A model generated the notes under the pieces. The model made no database searches and was not told the DNA's origin. It saw only the letters and a program-made list of their open reading frames with translations. A DNA stretch of 64,000 bases from positions 2,108,001-2,172,000 of the forward strand of contig NZ_JACHVS010000001.1 in assembly GCF_014190875.1 (NCBI RefSeq), read 5' to 3'. Positions 17,888-27,061 of this stretch are shown in pieces. Source of the stretch: Paeniglutamicibacter cryotolerans (GTDB lineage: Bacteria > Actinomycetota > Actinomycetes > Actinomycetales > Micrococcaceae). Position numbers and translations under genes: made by a program. How positions within the stretch are numbered: the first letter of the stretch is position 1; the number at the start of each line of letters is the position of its first letter.

Positions 17888-18247
17888 ATGGCCATCGCGC
17901 GTACACCCACCCTTGTCATCGACTGCCCGGACCCCACGGCCCTCGCCGCCTTTTACGGATCCCTCTTAGGCTGGGAAGTGAGGGGCGAGGACGACTGGAC
18001 CGAAATCCGGCCCGCGGACGGCTCGAACGCCATCTCGTTCCAGCAGGTGTCCGGCTATCGGGCACCTGACTGGCCTGGGCAGGAGCATCCGCAGCACATG
18101 CACCTGGACCTGGTGGTGCAGGACCTGGAGACGGGGCAGGACGAGGTGCTGCGGCGCGGTGGGCGCTTGGCAGCCGACCAACCCGGAACCACGTTCCGTG
18201 TCTTCCTGGACCCGGCGGGCCACCCGTTCTGCCTCTGCCTCAGTTAA
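17888..18247 (+). CDS. VOC/glyoxalase-like protein
   Basis: A 119-residue vicinal-oxygen-chelate protein: one beta-alpha-beta-beta-beta unit from TPTLVIDCPDPTALAAFYGS to the first-half end, then HMHLDLVVQDLETG and FRVFLDPAGHPFCLCLS. This actinobacterial glyoxalase_6-type subfamily is of unknown function and often linked to resistance or small-molecule binding. A decayed relative is at 59300-59578. Confidence 0.82.
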   Translation: MAIARTPTLVIDCPDPTALAAFYGSLLGWEVRGEDDWTEIRPADGSNAISFQQVSGYRAPDWPGQEHPQHMHLDLVVQDLETGQDEVLRRGGRLAADQPGTTFRVFLDPAGHPFCLCLS

Positions 18248-18251
18248 CGCA

Positions 18252-18285
18252 CCACGCCCCGCGGCCGGGAGGCCGTGGGGCGTGG
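18252..18285. terminator. Bidirectional hairpin between convergent genes
   Basis: A 15-bp stem with one G-T wobble (18252-18266 with 18271-18285) and loop GGGA lies between the converging VOC and SDR genes. There is no T-run, so terminator function is inferred from position. Confidence 0.55.
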
Positions 18286-18299
18286 ATGGGCGAAAAGGA

Positions 18300-19082
18300 T
18301 CAGGCCGGCGGGGTGAAGCGGCCATCGATGGCGGTCCACCCGCCATCGACAGTCAGCACCGAACCGGTGACGAAGCTTGCGGCATCCGAGGTGAGGTAGA
18401 CCACGGCGCCGGCGAGCTCCTCCGGACGGGACCAGCGGCCCAGCGCGCTCTTGTTCGCGTAGGCGTCATACCACTCCGGGTTGGCCTTGATCTGGGCCGT
18501 CAGCGGAGTTTCCACAACGCCCGGAGCCACGGCATTCACGCGCACGCCCTGCGGACCGAACTCGGCGGCCGCCGTCTTCATCAGCTGCACCAGACCGGCC
18601 TTGGAGGCGGCGTAGACGCCCTGGCCCGGTTCCACGACCGTTGCGCGGATCGAGGCGAACCCAGTGATCGAGCCGCCGCCGCGGGCGGCCATGTTCGGGG
18701 CGAACGCGCGGATCAGCGAGAAGCTGGCGCGCAGGTTCAGGTTCACCACGCGGTCGAACTCGTCCATCGAGTAGTCGGCGATGCGCTTGCGCACGTTGGT
18801 CGCGGCGGTGAAGACCAGTGAGTCCAGGTCGCTATAGGCGGCTGCCGCGGCCGTGACGGCTTCGACGTCGGTGACATCGAGCTGGTAGGCCGTGGTCGGG
18901 CCCCCGGCCAGTGCCGCGGTTTCGGCCGCGGCCTCCAGGTTCCTGTCGGCGCACACCACGGTGGCGCCCTGGGCCACGAGGGCGAGCACCGACTCGCGGC
19001 CGATGCCGGAGCCCGAGCCGATGACCATGACCTTGCGGCCATCGAGGCGGAACAGCTTGCTGTAATCGATTCCTGCGTTCAC
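18300..19082 (-). CDS. Short-chain dehydrogenase/reductase
   Basis: A 260-residue classical SDR with cofactor motif GSGSGIG (22-28) and active-site Ser145, Tyr158 and Lys162 (YAASK). CADRNL after strand two suggests NAD preference. The usual NNAG motif is replaced by TAATN (about 93-97), which is uncommon. The C-terminal VTGSVLTVDGGW is standard. It probably oxidises an alcohol intermediate. The GTG start has AAGGA upstream. It lies 34 bp after the aldehyde dehydrogenase gene, giving an alcohol-to-aldehyde-to-acid pair behind GntR site 2. Confidence 0.88.
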   Translation of the reverse strand: MNAGIDYSKLFRLDGRKVMVIGSGSGIGRESVLALVAQGATVVCADRNLEAAAETAALAGGPTTAYQLDVTDVEAVTAAAAAYSDLDSLVFTAATNVRKRIADYSMDEFDRVVNLNLRASFSLIRAFAPNMAARGGGSITGFASIRATVVEPGQGVYAASKAGLVQLMKTAAAEFGPQGVRVNAVAPGVVETPLTAQIKANPEWYDAYANKSALGRWSRPEELAGAVVYLTSDAASFVTGSVLTVDGGWTAIDGRFTPPA

Positions 19083-19116
19083 TTCTAAGTCCTTAGTTTC
19101 TGTACTGGAATATCGG

Positions 19117-20595
19117 TTAGGCCGGGCGGATCATGGCCATGCGGGTGATGGTGAATTCCTCGATGGCCCAGCGTGGTCCCTCGCGGCCGATCCCCGAGTC
19201 CTTCACGCCGCCGTAGGGCATGATGTCCGAGCGGAAGCCCGGGATCTCGTTGACCACGACGCCGCCGACATCGAGCCGGTTGATCGCCTCGAACGCGTTG
19301 GCCAGCGAGCGCGTGTAGACAGCCGCCTGCAGGCCGTAGCGCGAATCGTTGACCAGGTCGATGGCCTCGTCCATGGAAGCGACCGTATCCAGGCAGAGCA
19401 CGGGGCCGAAGATCTCCTGGCACCAGAGCGGCGAGGTGCGCGGCACGTCGATCAGCACCGTCGGGTTGACCAGGCCCGGGGCCGTGGCGTCCGGATCCTT
19501 CGCCGCATTGGTGGCGACGATGCGCGCGCCGGCCGCCATGGCGTCGGCGATCCAGGAGTTGATCCGGTCTGCCGAGGCGGCGTTGATGACCGGGGCGACG
19601 CGGGTTGCGGCATCGCGCGGATCGCCGACGACGACCTCGGGCATGCGTACCGCGAGCTTGGTGGCGAACTCGGTGGCGATGTCCTGGTGCAATACCACGC
19701 GCTGGACCGAGATGCAGGCCTGGCCGTTGGCGTAGAAGCCGCCGCGGACCACTGCATCGACGGCGGCGTCGACATCGGCATCGGCATCGACGATCAGGCC
19801 GGTGTTCGAGCCGAGCTCCAGTACCGCCTTGCGCGGTGCCGCATCGCGGGCGATTTGGTGCCCGACGCCGGCCGAACCGGTGAAGGAGACCACGGCGGCA
19901 CGAGGATCGCGCACCAGCGTCTCGCCGACCTCGATGCCGCCGTTGACCAGCTGGACGGCGGACCGGGGAAGCCCGTGGGCCGCCAGCACGCCGCGGATCA
20001 GGTCGACCATCCACAGCGTGGCCAGGGGGGTATCGGGGGAGGGCTTGAGGATGATCGGGCAGCCGGCCGCCAACGCCGGGGCGATCTTGTGGCTGGCCAG
20101 CAGGACGGGGTAGTTGAAGCCGGCGATGCCGACGACGACTCCCGCGGGGCGGCGGGTGTAGTAGCCGAGCATGCCGGCGCCCAGTGGCTGCAGGTCAAGC
20201 GGCACCGTTTCCCCGGTCATCCGGGTGACTTCCTCCGCGGCGGCGGTCCAGGTGGTCAGCGTGCGGGCCATTTCTACACCGCAGTCGACGGCGGGCTTGC
20301 CGGTTTCCAGCACCAGCAGTTCGCGCAGTTCGGCGCTCCGGGCTGCGAGGGCGTCGTGGATGTCGCTGAGCACGGCGCGGCGGGCGCCTGTGGTGGCCGC
20401 CGCCATGGCGGGAAGCGCGGCGGTCGCCTCATCCAGGGCCAGGGCGGCGATGGCTGCATCGCCGAACGGCGCCTGGCCGATGACCGATCCGTCGTAGGGG
20501 AAGATAACGTCGGTACTCGACGTGGCCGGTACGCCGTTTTCGCCCACGGGCAGCGTGGCCGCCAGTGGGGCGGGGAAGGGGGAATGGGTGCTCAT
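19117..20595 (-). CDS. NAD(P)-dependent aldehyde dehydrogenase
   Basis: A 492-residue aldehyde dehydrogenase-superfamily enzyme. Glu260 (LELGSN) is the general base and Cys294 (NGQACISVQ) the nucleophile; GIAGFNYPV and SFTGSAGVG are in the cofactor region. It oxidises an aldehyde to the acid; semialdehyde, lactaldehyde and glyceraldehyde-phosphate enzymes are closest in style, and the substrate is undetermined. It is divergent from the isopropylmalate-type dehydrogenase gene, with GntR operator site 2 between them. Confidence 0.9.
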   Translation of the reverse strand: MSTHSPFPAPLAATLPVGENGVPATSSTDVIFPYDGSVIGQAPFGDAAIAALALDEATAALPAMAAATTGARRAVLSDIHDALAARSAELRELLVLETGKPAVDCGVEMARTLTTWTAAAEEVTRMTGETVPLDLQPLGAGMLGYYTRRPAGVVVGIAGFNYPVLLASHKIAPALAAGCPIILKPSPDTPLATLWMVDLIRGVLAAHGLPRSAVQLVNGGIEVGETLVRDPRAAVVSFTGSAGVGHQIARDAAPRKAVLELGSNTGLIVDADADVDAAVDAVVRGGFYANGQACISVQRVVLHQDIATEFATKLAVRMPEVVVGDPRDAATRVAPVINAASADRINSWIADAMAAGARIVATNAAKDPDATAPGLVNPTVLIDVPRTSPLWCQEIFGPVLCLDTVASMDEAIDLVNDSRYGLQAAVYTRSLANAFEAINRLDVGGVVVNEIPGFRSDIMPYGGVKDSGIGREGPRWAIEEFTITRMAMIRPA

Positions 20596-20642
20596 GAGCT
20601 GATCCTGTCCGGGGTCCGCCGTCGGCGCCCTCTATTGAACGA

Positions 20643-20655
20643 GTGGTCTTACCAG
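20643..20655. promoter_or_regulatory. GntR/FadR operator, site 2
   Basis: GTGGTCTTACCAG matches site 1 (9582-9594) at 12 of 13 positions and keeps the TGGT-N3-ACCA core. It lies between the divergent aldehyde-dehydrogenase and isopropylmalate-type dehydrogenase genes, so the GntR protein probably controls both directions. A small palindrome GTAGACTAC follows at about 20664-20672. Confidence 0.65.
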
Positions 20656-20709
20656 TGATATAGGTAGACTACTGGTGAAATGCAGGCCGAAGCAATGGAG
20701 ATGACAACG

Positions 20710-21861
20710 ATGACCGGTTCCACGTCGGAAAAGCGCACGTATTCCCTGGCAGTCGTCCCGGGTGACGGCATCGGTCCGGAGGTCACCGGCTGTGCCCTCG
20801 CGGTCCTGGACCGGGCTCAGGAGCTCTTCGGCTTCGCCACCGAACGCGAGCACATCGACGCCGGGGCCAATCATTACCTCGCCACCGGCGAGCTGTTTGC
20901 CGGTCCCATCGAGGGGCGCCTGCGGGGCAAGGACGCGATCCTCTTCGGCTCCATGGGGGACCCGTCGGTAGCTCCTGGCATCCTCGAGCGCGGCTTCATC
21001 CTGGCCATGCGCCAGACCTTCGCGCAGGCGGTGAACCTGCGCCCAGTGCGCCTGTACCCCGGTGTCAAGACGCCGATCGCCGACCTCACCCCCGAACGCT
21101 GCGACATGGTCATCGTCCGCGAGAACACCGAGGGTGCCTACGTCGGACGCGGATCCACCGTCCACGCCGGGACCAGGAATGCAGTGGCGATCCAGGAATC
21201 GATCAACACCCGTGCCGGCGTCGAGCGCGTCATCGAGTACTCCTTCCGCCTGGCTGCCTCCCGGCGCAAGAAGCTGACGCTCTGCCACAAGACCAACATC
21301 CTGGTCGAGGCCGGCAAACTCTGGACCGAGACCATGGCCGATGTCGCCAAGCGCTACCCCGAGGTCGAGACGGACTACGTGCATGTGGACGCCATGTGCT
21401 TCCACTTGCCGATTTCCCCCGAGCGCTTCGACGTGGTCGTCACGGACAACCTGTTCGGCGACATCATCACCGACCTGGGCGCCGTCATCCAGGGCGGGCT
21501 CGGTGTTGCAGCCAGCGCCAACCTGAACCTGGACGGCAGCGCCCCGAGCATGTTCGAGGCCATCCACGGGTCGGCCCCCGATATCGCTGGGAAGGGCTTC
21601 GCGAATCCGGCGGGTGCTGTGCTCTCGTTGGCCATGTGCCTCGCGCACCTCGGTGAGGTCGACGCGGCCCACGCGGTGGAAACGGCGGTGGTGAGCGTGC
21701 TGGGCACGATGGAGGGTCTGAGCGGACCGGCCATGGGCGGATCCACCGACGAGGTCGGCGCCCGCATCGTGGAGACCCTTGAGGCGGTTGTTGCCGGAAC
21801 GGTGCCGCTGCTGGCCGGGCGCTCCGTCATGGAGGGCCTGGGCGCAGCCGCCAGCCACTAA
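20710..21861 (+). CDS. Isocitrate/isopropylmalate-family (beta-decarboxylating) dehydrogenase
   Basis: A 383-residue enzyme of the LeuB/IDH/tartrate dehydrogenase family, which oxidises a 2-hydroxy acid at C2 and decarboxylates it. Visible are VPGDGIGPEV, the NAD-binding and active-site stretch VVTDNLFGDIITDLGA, and GSAPDIAGKGFANP. It could be a housekeeping LeuB, but its position behind the GntR operator and opposite the aldehyde dehydrogenase favours a catabolic role. The ATG at 20710 has GGAGA eight bases upstream; three earlier in-frame ATGs exist (20680, 20695, 20701). purN begins only 9 bp downstream. Confidence 0.85.
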   Translation: MTGSTSEKRTYSLAVVPGDGIGPEVTGCALAVLDRAQELFGFATEREHIDAGANHYLATGELFAGPIEGRLRGKDAILFGSMGDPSVAPGILERGFILAMRQTFAQAVNLRPVRLYPGVKTPIADLTPERCDMVIVRENTEGAYVGRGSTVHAGTRNAVAIQESINTRAGVERVIEYSFRLAASRRKKLTLCHKTNILVEAGKLWTETMADVAKRYPEVETDYVHVDAMCFHLPISPERFDVVVTDNLFGDIITDLGAVIQGGLGVAASANLNLDGSAPSMFEAIHGSAPDIAGKGFANPAGAVLSLAMCLAHLGEVDAAHAVETAVVSVLGTMEGLSGPAMGGSTDEVGARIVETLEAVVAGTVPLLAGRSVMEGLGAAASH

Positions 21862-21870
21862 ACTGATCAA

Positions 21871-22437
21871 ATGCGCATCGTAGCCCTCGTTTCAGGTACC
21901 GGATCCAATTTGCAGGCAGTCATCGACGCCGTCGCCGACAAGTCGCTGGATATAGATATAGCGGCCGTGGGTGCCGACAAGCACGGCACCTACGGCGTCG
22001 AGCGTTCGGCCGCTGCCGGCATCGACACGTTCGTGGTGAACTTCAAGGACTTCACCGATCGTGGCGATTGGAACCACGCGCTGACCGAGAAGTGCCTGTC
22101 CTACGCTCCGGACTACGTGGTTTCCAGTGGTTTCATGCGGATCGTCGGCGAGGAGTTCATTGGCGCCTTCGACGGCACCTACATCAACACCCATCCGGCG
22201 CTGCTTCCAAGCTTCCCGGGAGCCCATGGCGTCCGCGACGCGCTGGCCTATGGCGTGAAGGTCACCGGATGCACCGTCCATATCGCCGATGCGGGCGTCG
22301 ACACCGGCCCCATCCTCATGCAGGAGGCGGTCTCGATCGTGCCCGGCGATACCGAGGAATCGCTGCATGAGCGGATCAAGGTCGTCGAACGCCGCCTGCT
22401 CATCGCCACGCTGGCAGCGCTGGCCGCCAAGGTCTAG
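21871..22437 (+). CDS. purN: Phosphoribosylglycinamide formyltransferase PurN
   Basis: A 188-residue GAR transformylase, step 3 of purine synthesis, using 10-formyl-THF. Motifs: VSGTGSNLQAVIDA (phosphate loop), the catalytic stretch INTHPALLPSFPGAHGVRDAL with its Asn and His, and DTGPILMQEAV with the catalytic Asp. With only 9 bp from the preceding dehydrogenase and no clear ribosome site, it may be read from the upstream promoter, unusual for a housekeeping gene. Confidence 0.95.
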   Translation: MRIVALVSGTGSNLQAVIDAVADKSLDIDIAAVGADKHGTYGVERSAAAGIDTFVVNFKDFTDRGDWNHALTEKCLSYAPDYVVSSGFMRIVGEEFIGAFDGTYINTHPALLPSFPGAHGVRDALAYGVKVTGCTVHIADAGVDTGPILMQEAVSIVPGDTEESLHERIKVVERRLLIATLAALAAKV

Positions 22438-22462
22438 CGCTGGAATCCAGGCCGGAATGAAC

Positions 22463-22488
22463 GGCTCCTTCGGGGGCCGCTTCCCTTT
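22463..22488 (+). terminator. Weak possible terminator after purN
   Basis: GGCTCC and GGGGCC pair around a TTCG tetraloop, followed by a pyrimidine-rich run with several Ts. Short stem, so function is uncertain. Confidence 0.4.
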
Positions 22489-22521
22489 CCTTTTCGAGCT
22501 CGTCAGAATAATATAGGAAAT

Positions 22522-23886
22522 ATGTTCGAAGGTATGAATCTTCCGCCGACGGACCCGACGCCACCTGCGGGGATCGGCACCGAGGTCACTTGGGTCAGTG
22601 CCGACTTCGTGGCCTGGGAAGACTCGATCACCAAGTACATGCGCCCCGCAGCCCGGACCATCCGCTTCCGCGAGGACCTGCCCTCCTTTGGCGCCCCGGT
22701 GACCGAGGGAGAGGCATTGGCCCGCATCACCGCCCTTGAGCAGCTGAAGAATGCCGCCAGCGCCGAACAGGCCGTGCTGGCCGTGGCGTTGAAGGACCTG
22801 GTCATCGCCCGCCACGCCGCCCTGGGACTGGATCCGGAGAGGCGGGGCAAGGACACCGGTTCCATGGTGGCTCTGGCTCGTGCCGAATCCCCGAACAAGG
22901 GTGGAAGGCTCCTGGGCCTTGCCGCCGCGCTCGTCACCGAAATGCCCCATGCTCACCGGCTGATGACGCTGGGCCTGCTCGGGGAGTGGAAGGCGACGCT
23001 GCTGGTGCGAGAAACGGCGTGCCTGTCGGCCGGGGACCGGCTGAAGGTCGATGAAATGCTGTGTCAGGATCCGACGACGCTACAGGGCGTGGGAGAGCGC
23101 AAGCTGATCGCCCTGGCGCGGAAGATGTCCTACGCACTGGATGCCCGGGCCGTGGCGGATAGGGCATCGCATGCTGTCGAAGACCGGAGGGTTAGCCTGC
23201 GTCCGGCCCCGGATACCATGACAATTTTCCACGCACTGCTGCCAGTTCGCTCCGGCGTCGCAGTCTATGCCGTCCTGAACCGACAAGCGGACGCGTGCAA
23301 GGCGCGCGGGGACAAGCGCAGCAGGTCCCAGATCATGGCCGACACCCTGGTTGAGCGCGTCACCGGGGTGACGGACGCGAACGCGATTCCAGTGGAACTC
23401 CAGCTGGTGATCACCGACCGGGCCCTGTTCGCCGGAGATGCGGAACCGGCGCATTTGGCCGGGTACGGCTTGATTCCGGCCGCGGCTGCCCGGGAATACC
23501 TGCGGGCCGAAAACCAGGACGGGACCGGGGCCTTGGCCGGGCTCCGAAGGATCTACACTGCTCCGGGTACGGGTGAACTGGTTGCATTGGAATCCAAACG
23601 CAGGGCATTCCCCCAGGGGCTGAAGCAGTTCATCAGCATCCGGGACCAGTTCTGCCGAGCCCCGTATTGCGATGCGCCGATCCAGCACATGGATCATGTC
23701 GAACCGGTAGCCCGTGGCGGGGCAACCACGGCGGAAAATGCGGAGGGGACCTGCGCCCGTTGCAACTACACGAAGGAATTCCCCGGCTGGGTTGTTGAGG
23801 TGGTTGGTAACGAGCGGCATGCGGTGAGGTGGACGGACCCGTCCGGGAATTCGTGCCGGTCCACCGCGCCACCACAACCCGGCTAG
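22522..23886 (+). CDS. DUF222 / HNH-endonuclease protein
   Basis: A 454-residue protein with a long helical DUF222 region (about 60-330) and a C-terminal HNH nuclease domain: FCRAPYCDAPIQHMDHVEP, then the CARCNYTKE zinc-finger half. Multicopy in Micrococcales and related actinobacteria; the biological role is unknown and mobility has been suggested. It overlaps the converging MFS gene by four bases. The start at 22522 has no strong ribosome site; a nearby ATG at 22534 is an alternative. Confidence 0.85.
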   Translation: MFEGMNLPPTDPTPPAGIGTEVTWVSADFVAWEDSITKYMRPAARTIRFREDLPSFGAPVTEGEALARITALEQLKNAASAEQAVLAVALKDLVIARHAALGLDPERRGKDTGSMVALARAESPNKGGRLLGLAAALVTEMPHAHRLMTLGLLGEWKATLLVRETACLSAGDRLKVDEMLCQDPTTLQGVGERKLIALARKMSYALDARAVADRASHAVEDRRVSLRPAPDTMTIFHALLPVRSGVAVYAVLNRQADACKARGDKRSRSQIMADTLVERVTGVTDANAIPVELQLVITDRALFAGDAEPAHLAGYGLIPAAAAREYLRAENQDGTGALAGLRRIYTAPGTGELVALESKRRAFPQGLKQFISIRDQFCRAPYCDAPIQHMDHVEPVARGGATTAENAEGTCARCNYTKEFPGWVVEVVGNERHAVRWTDPSGNSCRSTAPPQPG

Positions 23887-25232
23887 TCCAGTTGCCTGCC
23901 CTTGGTTTCCGGTGCTGCGAAGGCCATGAAGACGACTGCCCCCAGCACCAGTGCGCCGGCAACGAGGAACAAGTTTGCCAGCCCGAAGACCGGCCACAGC
24001 CATGCGAAAAGCAGCGGACCGAACCCGGCGCCCAGACGGCTGAAGGTCGAGGCCCAGCCGAACCCCGAACCGCGAAATTCTGTTGGATACAGTTCCGATA
24101 CATAGGTATAGAGCACCGGAATCGCGATTTGCACGACGACACCGAACGCCAACAACCAGCCGATCGCCAGGCTTGGCGCGTTCAGCGTCAGCGCAACGAT
24201 CACCAGGATCAGGGCCGAGAGAGGGCCGGTGATGGCCAGCAGCCATTTTCGTCCGGTTCGTTCGACCAGAACCGCCGCGATTCCCACGCCGAGCAGCCCC
24301 ATCAGGGCCATGATCGCCGTCATGAAAAACGCGGTGGATTGTGCCATTCCGGCATCGGCGAGAATGCTGGGCATCCATGTCAACGCGAGGTAGTAAACCA
24401 GGAGAATGGTCAGGAACAGAAGCCATGCCGTGAGCGTGATCTTCCAGTTGAACCGCCACACGGCAGCGAGCTGCTGCCACCAGGAGCCCGCGGACAGCTT
24501 GGGAACGTCCTTGGCTTCGGGCAGCGTGTAGGGCGTGGGAACAGCACCGGTTCGGCGGACCAGGTCATCGATGACCAGGGCTGCTTCTTCCCTGCGTCCC
24601 TGGCGGACGAGGAACAAGGGCGACTCGGGGACCCCGCGGCGGATCCAGAAGACCATGAATGCCGGCAAAACCATGACAGCCAAGATCAGGCGCCAGTTAT
24701 CCGTGCTGGTCTGGATCGCCGCGGAAATGAAGAACGCCAAGGCGGCTCCCACGGGCCACCATCCGTCCATGGCGGTGAGCACCCTGCCGCGGTGTTTGGA
24801 CGGGGTGAATTCACCAACCAACGCGTAGTCAACGGGTATGCAGCCGCCCAGTCCGACGCCGGCCAAGAACCGGAATGCCACAAACCACCCGAAGCCCGGA
24901 GCCAATGCCCCGGCAACAGTGAAGATCGAAAAGATCAGCAGGGTCCAGGTGAACGCCTTCTTGCGCCCGATCCGGTCGGCTATGGTGCCCCAGACGAAGG
25001 CTCCCAGCGCCATGCCGATGAGGTTCGCCGTGCCCAACCAGGCGGCGGTGGTCCGTTCAAGCCCCCACTCGTGGGCAACGAGCGGGATCAGCACACCATT
25101 GAGGGTCACGTCCCAGGCGTCGAACATGAAGCCCAGCCCGCCGATGATGAAAATTGTGCCTTGGACGCTCCATTTCCAGGGTAGTCCCTGAACAATCTGT
25201 TCGCCCGAAGGCAACTTTCGGAACTCGTTCAT
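23883..25232 (-). CDS. MFS transporter, sugar-porter/AAHS-like
   Basis: A 449-residue major facilitator with twelve predicted membrane segments. Signature loops are DRIGRKKAF between helices 2 and 3, PVDYALVGEFTPSKHRGRV and its counterpart YVSELYPTEFRGSGFG, and PESPLFLVRQGRREEA in the central loop. This pattern fits SV2-like and aromatic acid:H+ symporter subgroups importing organic acids or sugars. Divergent from the DUF4303 gene; no catabolic partner is adjacent. Confidence 0.85.
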   Translation of the reverse strand: MNEFRKLPSGEQIVQGLPWKWSVQGTIFIIGGLGFMFDAWDVTLNGVLIPLVAHEWGLERTTAAWLGTANLIGMALGAFVWGTIADRIGRKKAFTWTLLIFSIFTVAGALAPGFGWFVAFRFLAGVGLGGCIPVDYALVGEFTPSKHRGRVLTAMDGWWPVGAALAFFISAAIQTSTDNWRLILAVMVLPAFMVFWIRRGVPESPLFLVRQGRREEAALVIDDLVRRTGAVPTPYTLPEAKDVPKLSAGSWWQQLAAVWRFNWKITLTAWLLFLTILLVYYLALTWMPSILADAGMAQSTAFFMTAIMALMGLLGVGIAAVLVERTGRKWLLAITGPLSALILVIVALTLNAPSLAIGWLLAFGVVVQIAIPVLYTYVSELYPTEFRGSGFGWASTFSRLGAGFGPLLFAWLWPVFGLANLFLVAGALVLGAVVFMAFAAPETKGRQLD

Positions 25233-25441
25233 CGAGTCTTATTCCCCCGCCATGCTTGCCCTTGCCGAATCTCTGGCCGCTGCTATCGGCCGCATGTCCA
25301 AGATTAGCCGGAACTCTCCACAGCCCACATTTGGCCCTCGATAGGTGGCTTGAAGAGTGCGTCGGAGTACTTTGGATGCCGATCCGGCAGGTTCCACGCG
25401 TGCCCATTCCGGCAGCGCACCCGACGGAGTAGAGTCAGGAC

Positions 25442-26134
25442 ATGGGAGTAGATTGGGAGGCTCTGGAAGAGGCGATTCGGGTATCGGCTCTGCGCCAGGC
25501 AGAAGAGATCATCACACATCACCCGGACCATGTGTTCTATGCGATTGCCTTGGATGGGGTCAGCGCCGAGCCCTCCGAACGCATCGAACTCCCGGTTCTT
25601 GCCCTGAACTCGGAGCAGGCCCTTCAACGCGATCTTGCCGTTGCCCAGGCCCGGGACGAGGCCGAGGCCAGCGTCGTGAACGATGTAGACGAGGACGATG
25701 AGCCCTACGCCGATGAAGAACCGGTTGCCGAGGATGAAGAGGACCTCGAGGAAGGGGGCGAGGAAGACATCGATACCGAGTTCGAGGACATTGGTGATCT
25801 GGACGCCGACGACGAGGGCTTCTACTCGACCAAATGGAATCCTCCGGATTGGCATTGGTGCTCGCTGGAACTCTTTGACGAGTCGGCATCGGAACTCTGG
25901 GCCCAGGCCTTGACCGCCGTCTCCGAGAAGTCCGGCTGGGAACCCACCATCAGGCGGTATTACCAGATGCTGATTTCGGTCATGGAATCGCTGCGCAAGG
26001 AGTTGGCTGTTGGCCGCAACGCGGAAATGGTTGCCTATCTTTCGGACGAGGACCATGCCGACCAGATCCTGCGCCGATGCCTCACCCAGGACCAGCTCAA
26101 GAAGCACTTCCCCGAGTTGGCAGCCGGATCCTAG
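25442..26134 (+). CDS. DUF4303-like protein with acidic insert
   Basis: A 230-residue soluble protein. The N-terminal HHPDHVFYAIALDG and the C-terminal WNPPDWHWCSLELFDESA followed by a helical tail fit the DUF4303 family, of unknown function. Between them, residues about 80-125, is a strongly acidic low-complexity insert rich in Asp and Glu, not expected in a minimal DUF4303 domain. The family call is moderate. Confidence 0.6.
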   Translation: MGVDWEALEEAIRVSALRQAEEIITHHPDHVFYAIALDGVSAEPSERIELPVLALNSEQALQRDLAVAQARDEAEASVVNDVDEDDEPYADEEPVAEDEEDLEEGGEEDIDTEFEDIGDLDADDEGFYSTKWNPPDWHWCSLELFDESASELWAQALTAVSEKSGWEPTIRRYYQMLISVMESLRKELAVGRNAEMVAYLSDEDHADQILRRCLTQDQLKKHFPELAAGS

Positions 26135-26449
26135 GACCCGGCCATCGGTATCGCGCAGATGGAGGGCGGCGATCCTGGCAAACGGCGTCGTTACGGCCCC
26201 GGTAATCCGACTATGTCCGTCGGGTGTTGCCATCCATCGCCCGGCACGGCCCACGAAGCCGCTGTCGTACACCACCCAGCGGGGCAGCAGCCCGGAACCG
26301 GCCCGGAGGGATCAACGGCCGGTGGCGTCAAAACCCGTGGGCGGGCTGAACCCATTTTGCCCGCCTTGCGTCTTAGAAGGCAGGGGATCGGGGCATGAAC
26401 TTCCTGTTGTCCCACCCACCCCCGGACTATCGCGAAGAAAGGCCTGATC
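26135..26449. other. Intergenic stretch
   Basis: About 315 bp between the DUF4303-like gene and the lipoprotein gene. No supported gene, clear terminator or known RNA element was recognised. Confidence 0.5.
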
Positions 26450-26986
26450 ATGAACTTCCATCCCTGCGGAAAAGCAACACGAATGGCGGCCGTCGGATTG
26501 GCCGCTGCGGCGCTGTTAACGGGCTGCTCCAGCAACGGAACCACCACCCCTACCACCAGCGCCCCCGTCACCACCGTCCCCGGGGACAGCGGCGGCTATG
26601 GAGCTACCCCCGGGGCGACCGCTCCCAGCACTGCCGCGGTGGACCTGAAGACGGCAACCAGCTCGTTGGGCCCGATCGTCGTCGACGGAAACGGGATGTC
26701 GCTGTACTTCTACACGAAGGACCCCAAGGGAACCGCGACCAGCGCTTGCACTGGTGGTTGCCTCGAAATCTGGCCGGTGGCGTTGGCCTCGGGCTCCACG
26801 CCGAAGGTCGACGGCGTCACCGGAACGGTATCCACCATCAAGACGCCCGACGGCAAGGAGCAGCTCACGCTCAACGGCATGCCTCTGTACTCCTACGCAC
26901 AGGACGCCAAGCCCGGTGACATCCTTGGCCAGGGAGTGGGGGGAGTTTGGTATTTGGCTTCACCGGATGGAGCGATGATCAAATAG
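26450..26986 (+). CDS. Lipoprotein with Yx(FWY)xxD-type repeats
   Basis: A 178-residue secreted lipoprotein: signal peptide with lipobox LLTGC (about Cys25), a Thr/Pro/Gly-rich linker, then two repeats of the COG4315 type centred on LYFYTKD and LYSYAQD, with the CTGGCLEIWPV cysteine pair. The family is common on actinobacterial surfaces; function is unknown, with electron-transfer or stress roles proposed. AAAGG lies upstream of the ATG. Confidence 0.82.
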   Translation: MNFHPCGKATRMAAVGLAAAALLTGCSSNGTTTPTTSAPVTTVPGDSGGYGATPGATAPSTAAVDLKTATSSLGPIVVDGNGMSLYFYTKDPKGTATSACTGGCLEIWPVALASGSTPKVDGVTGTVSTIKTPDGKEQLTLNGMPLYSYAQDAKPGDILGQGVGGVWYLASPDGAMIK

Positions 26987-27061
26987 CGGGCAGGGCGGTC
27001 GGCCCTCGGCACCCGGTAGAATGGGCATGACACCCCTCATTTCCGCACCTGGGAGATTTCT

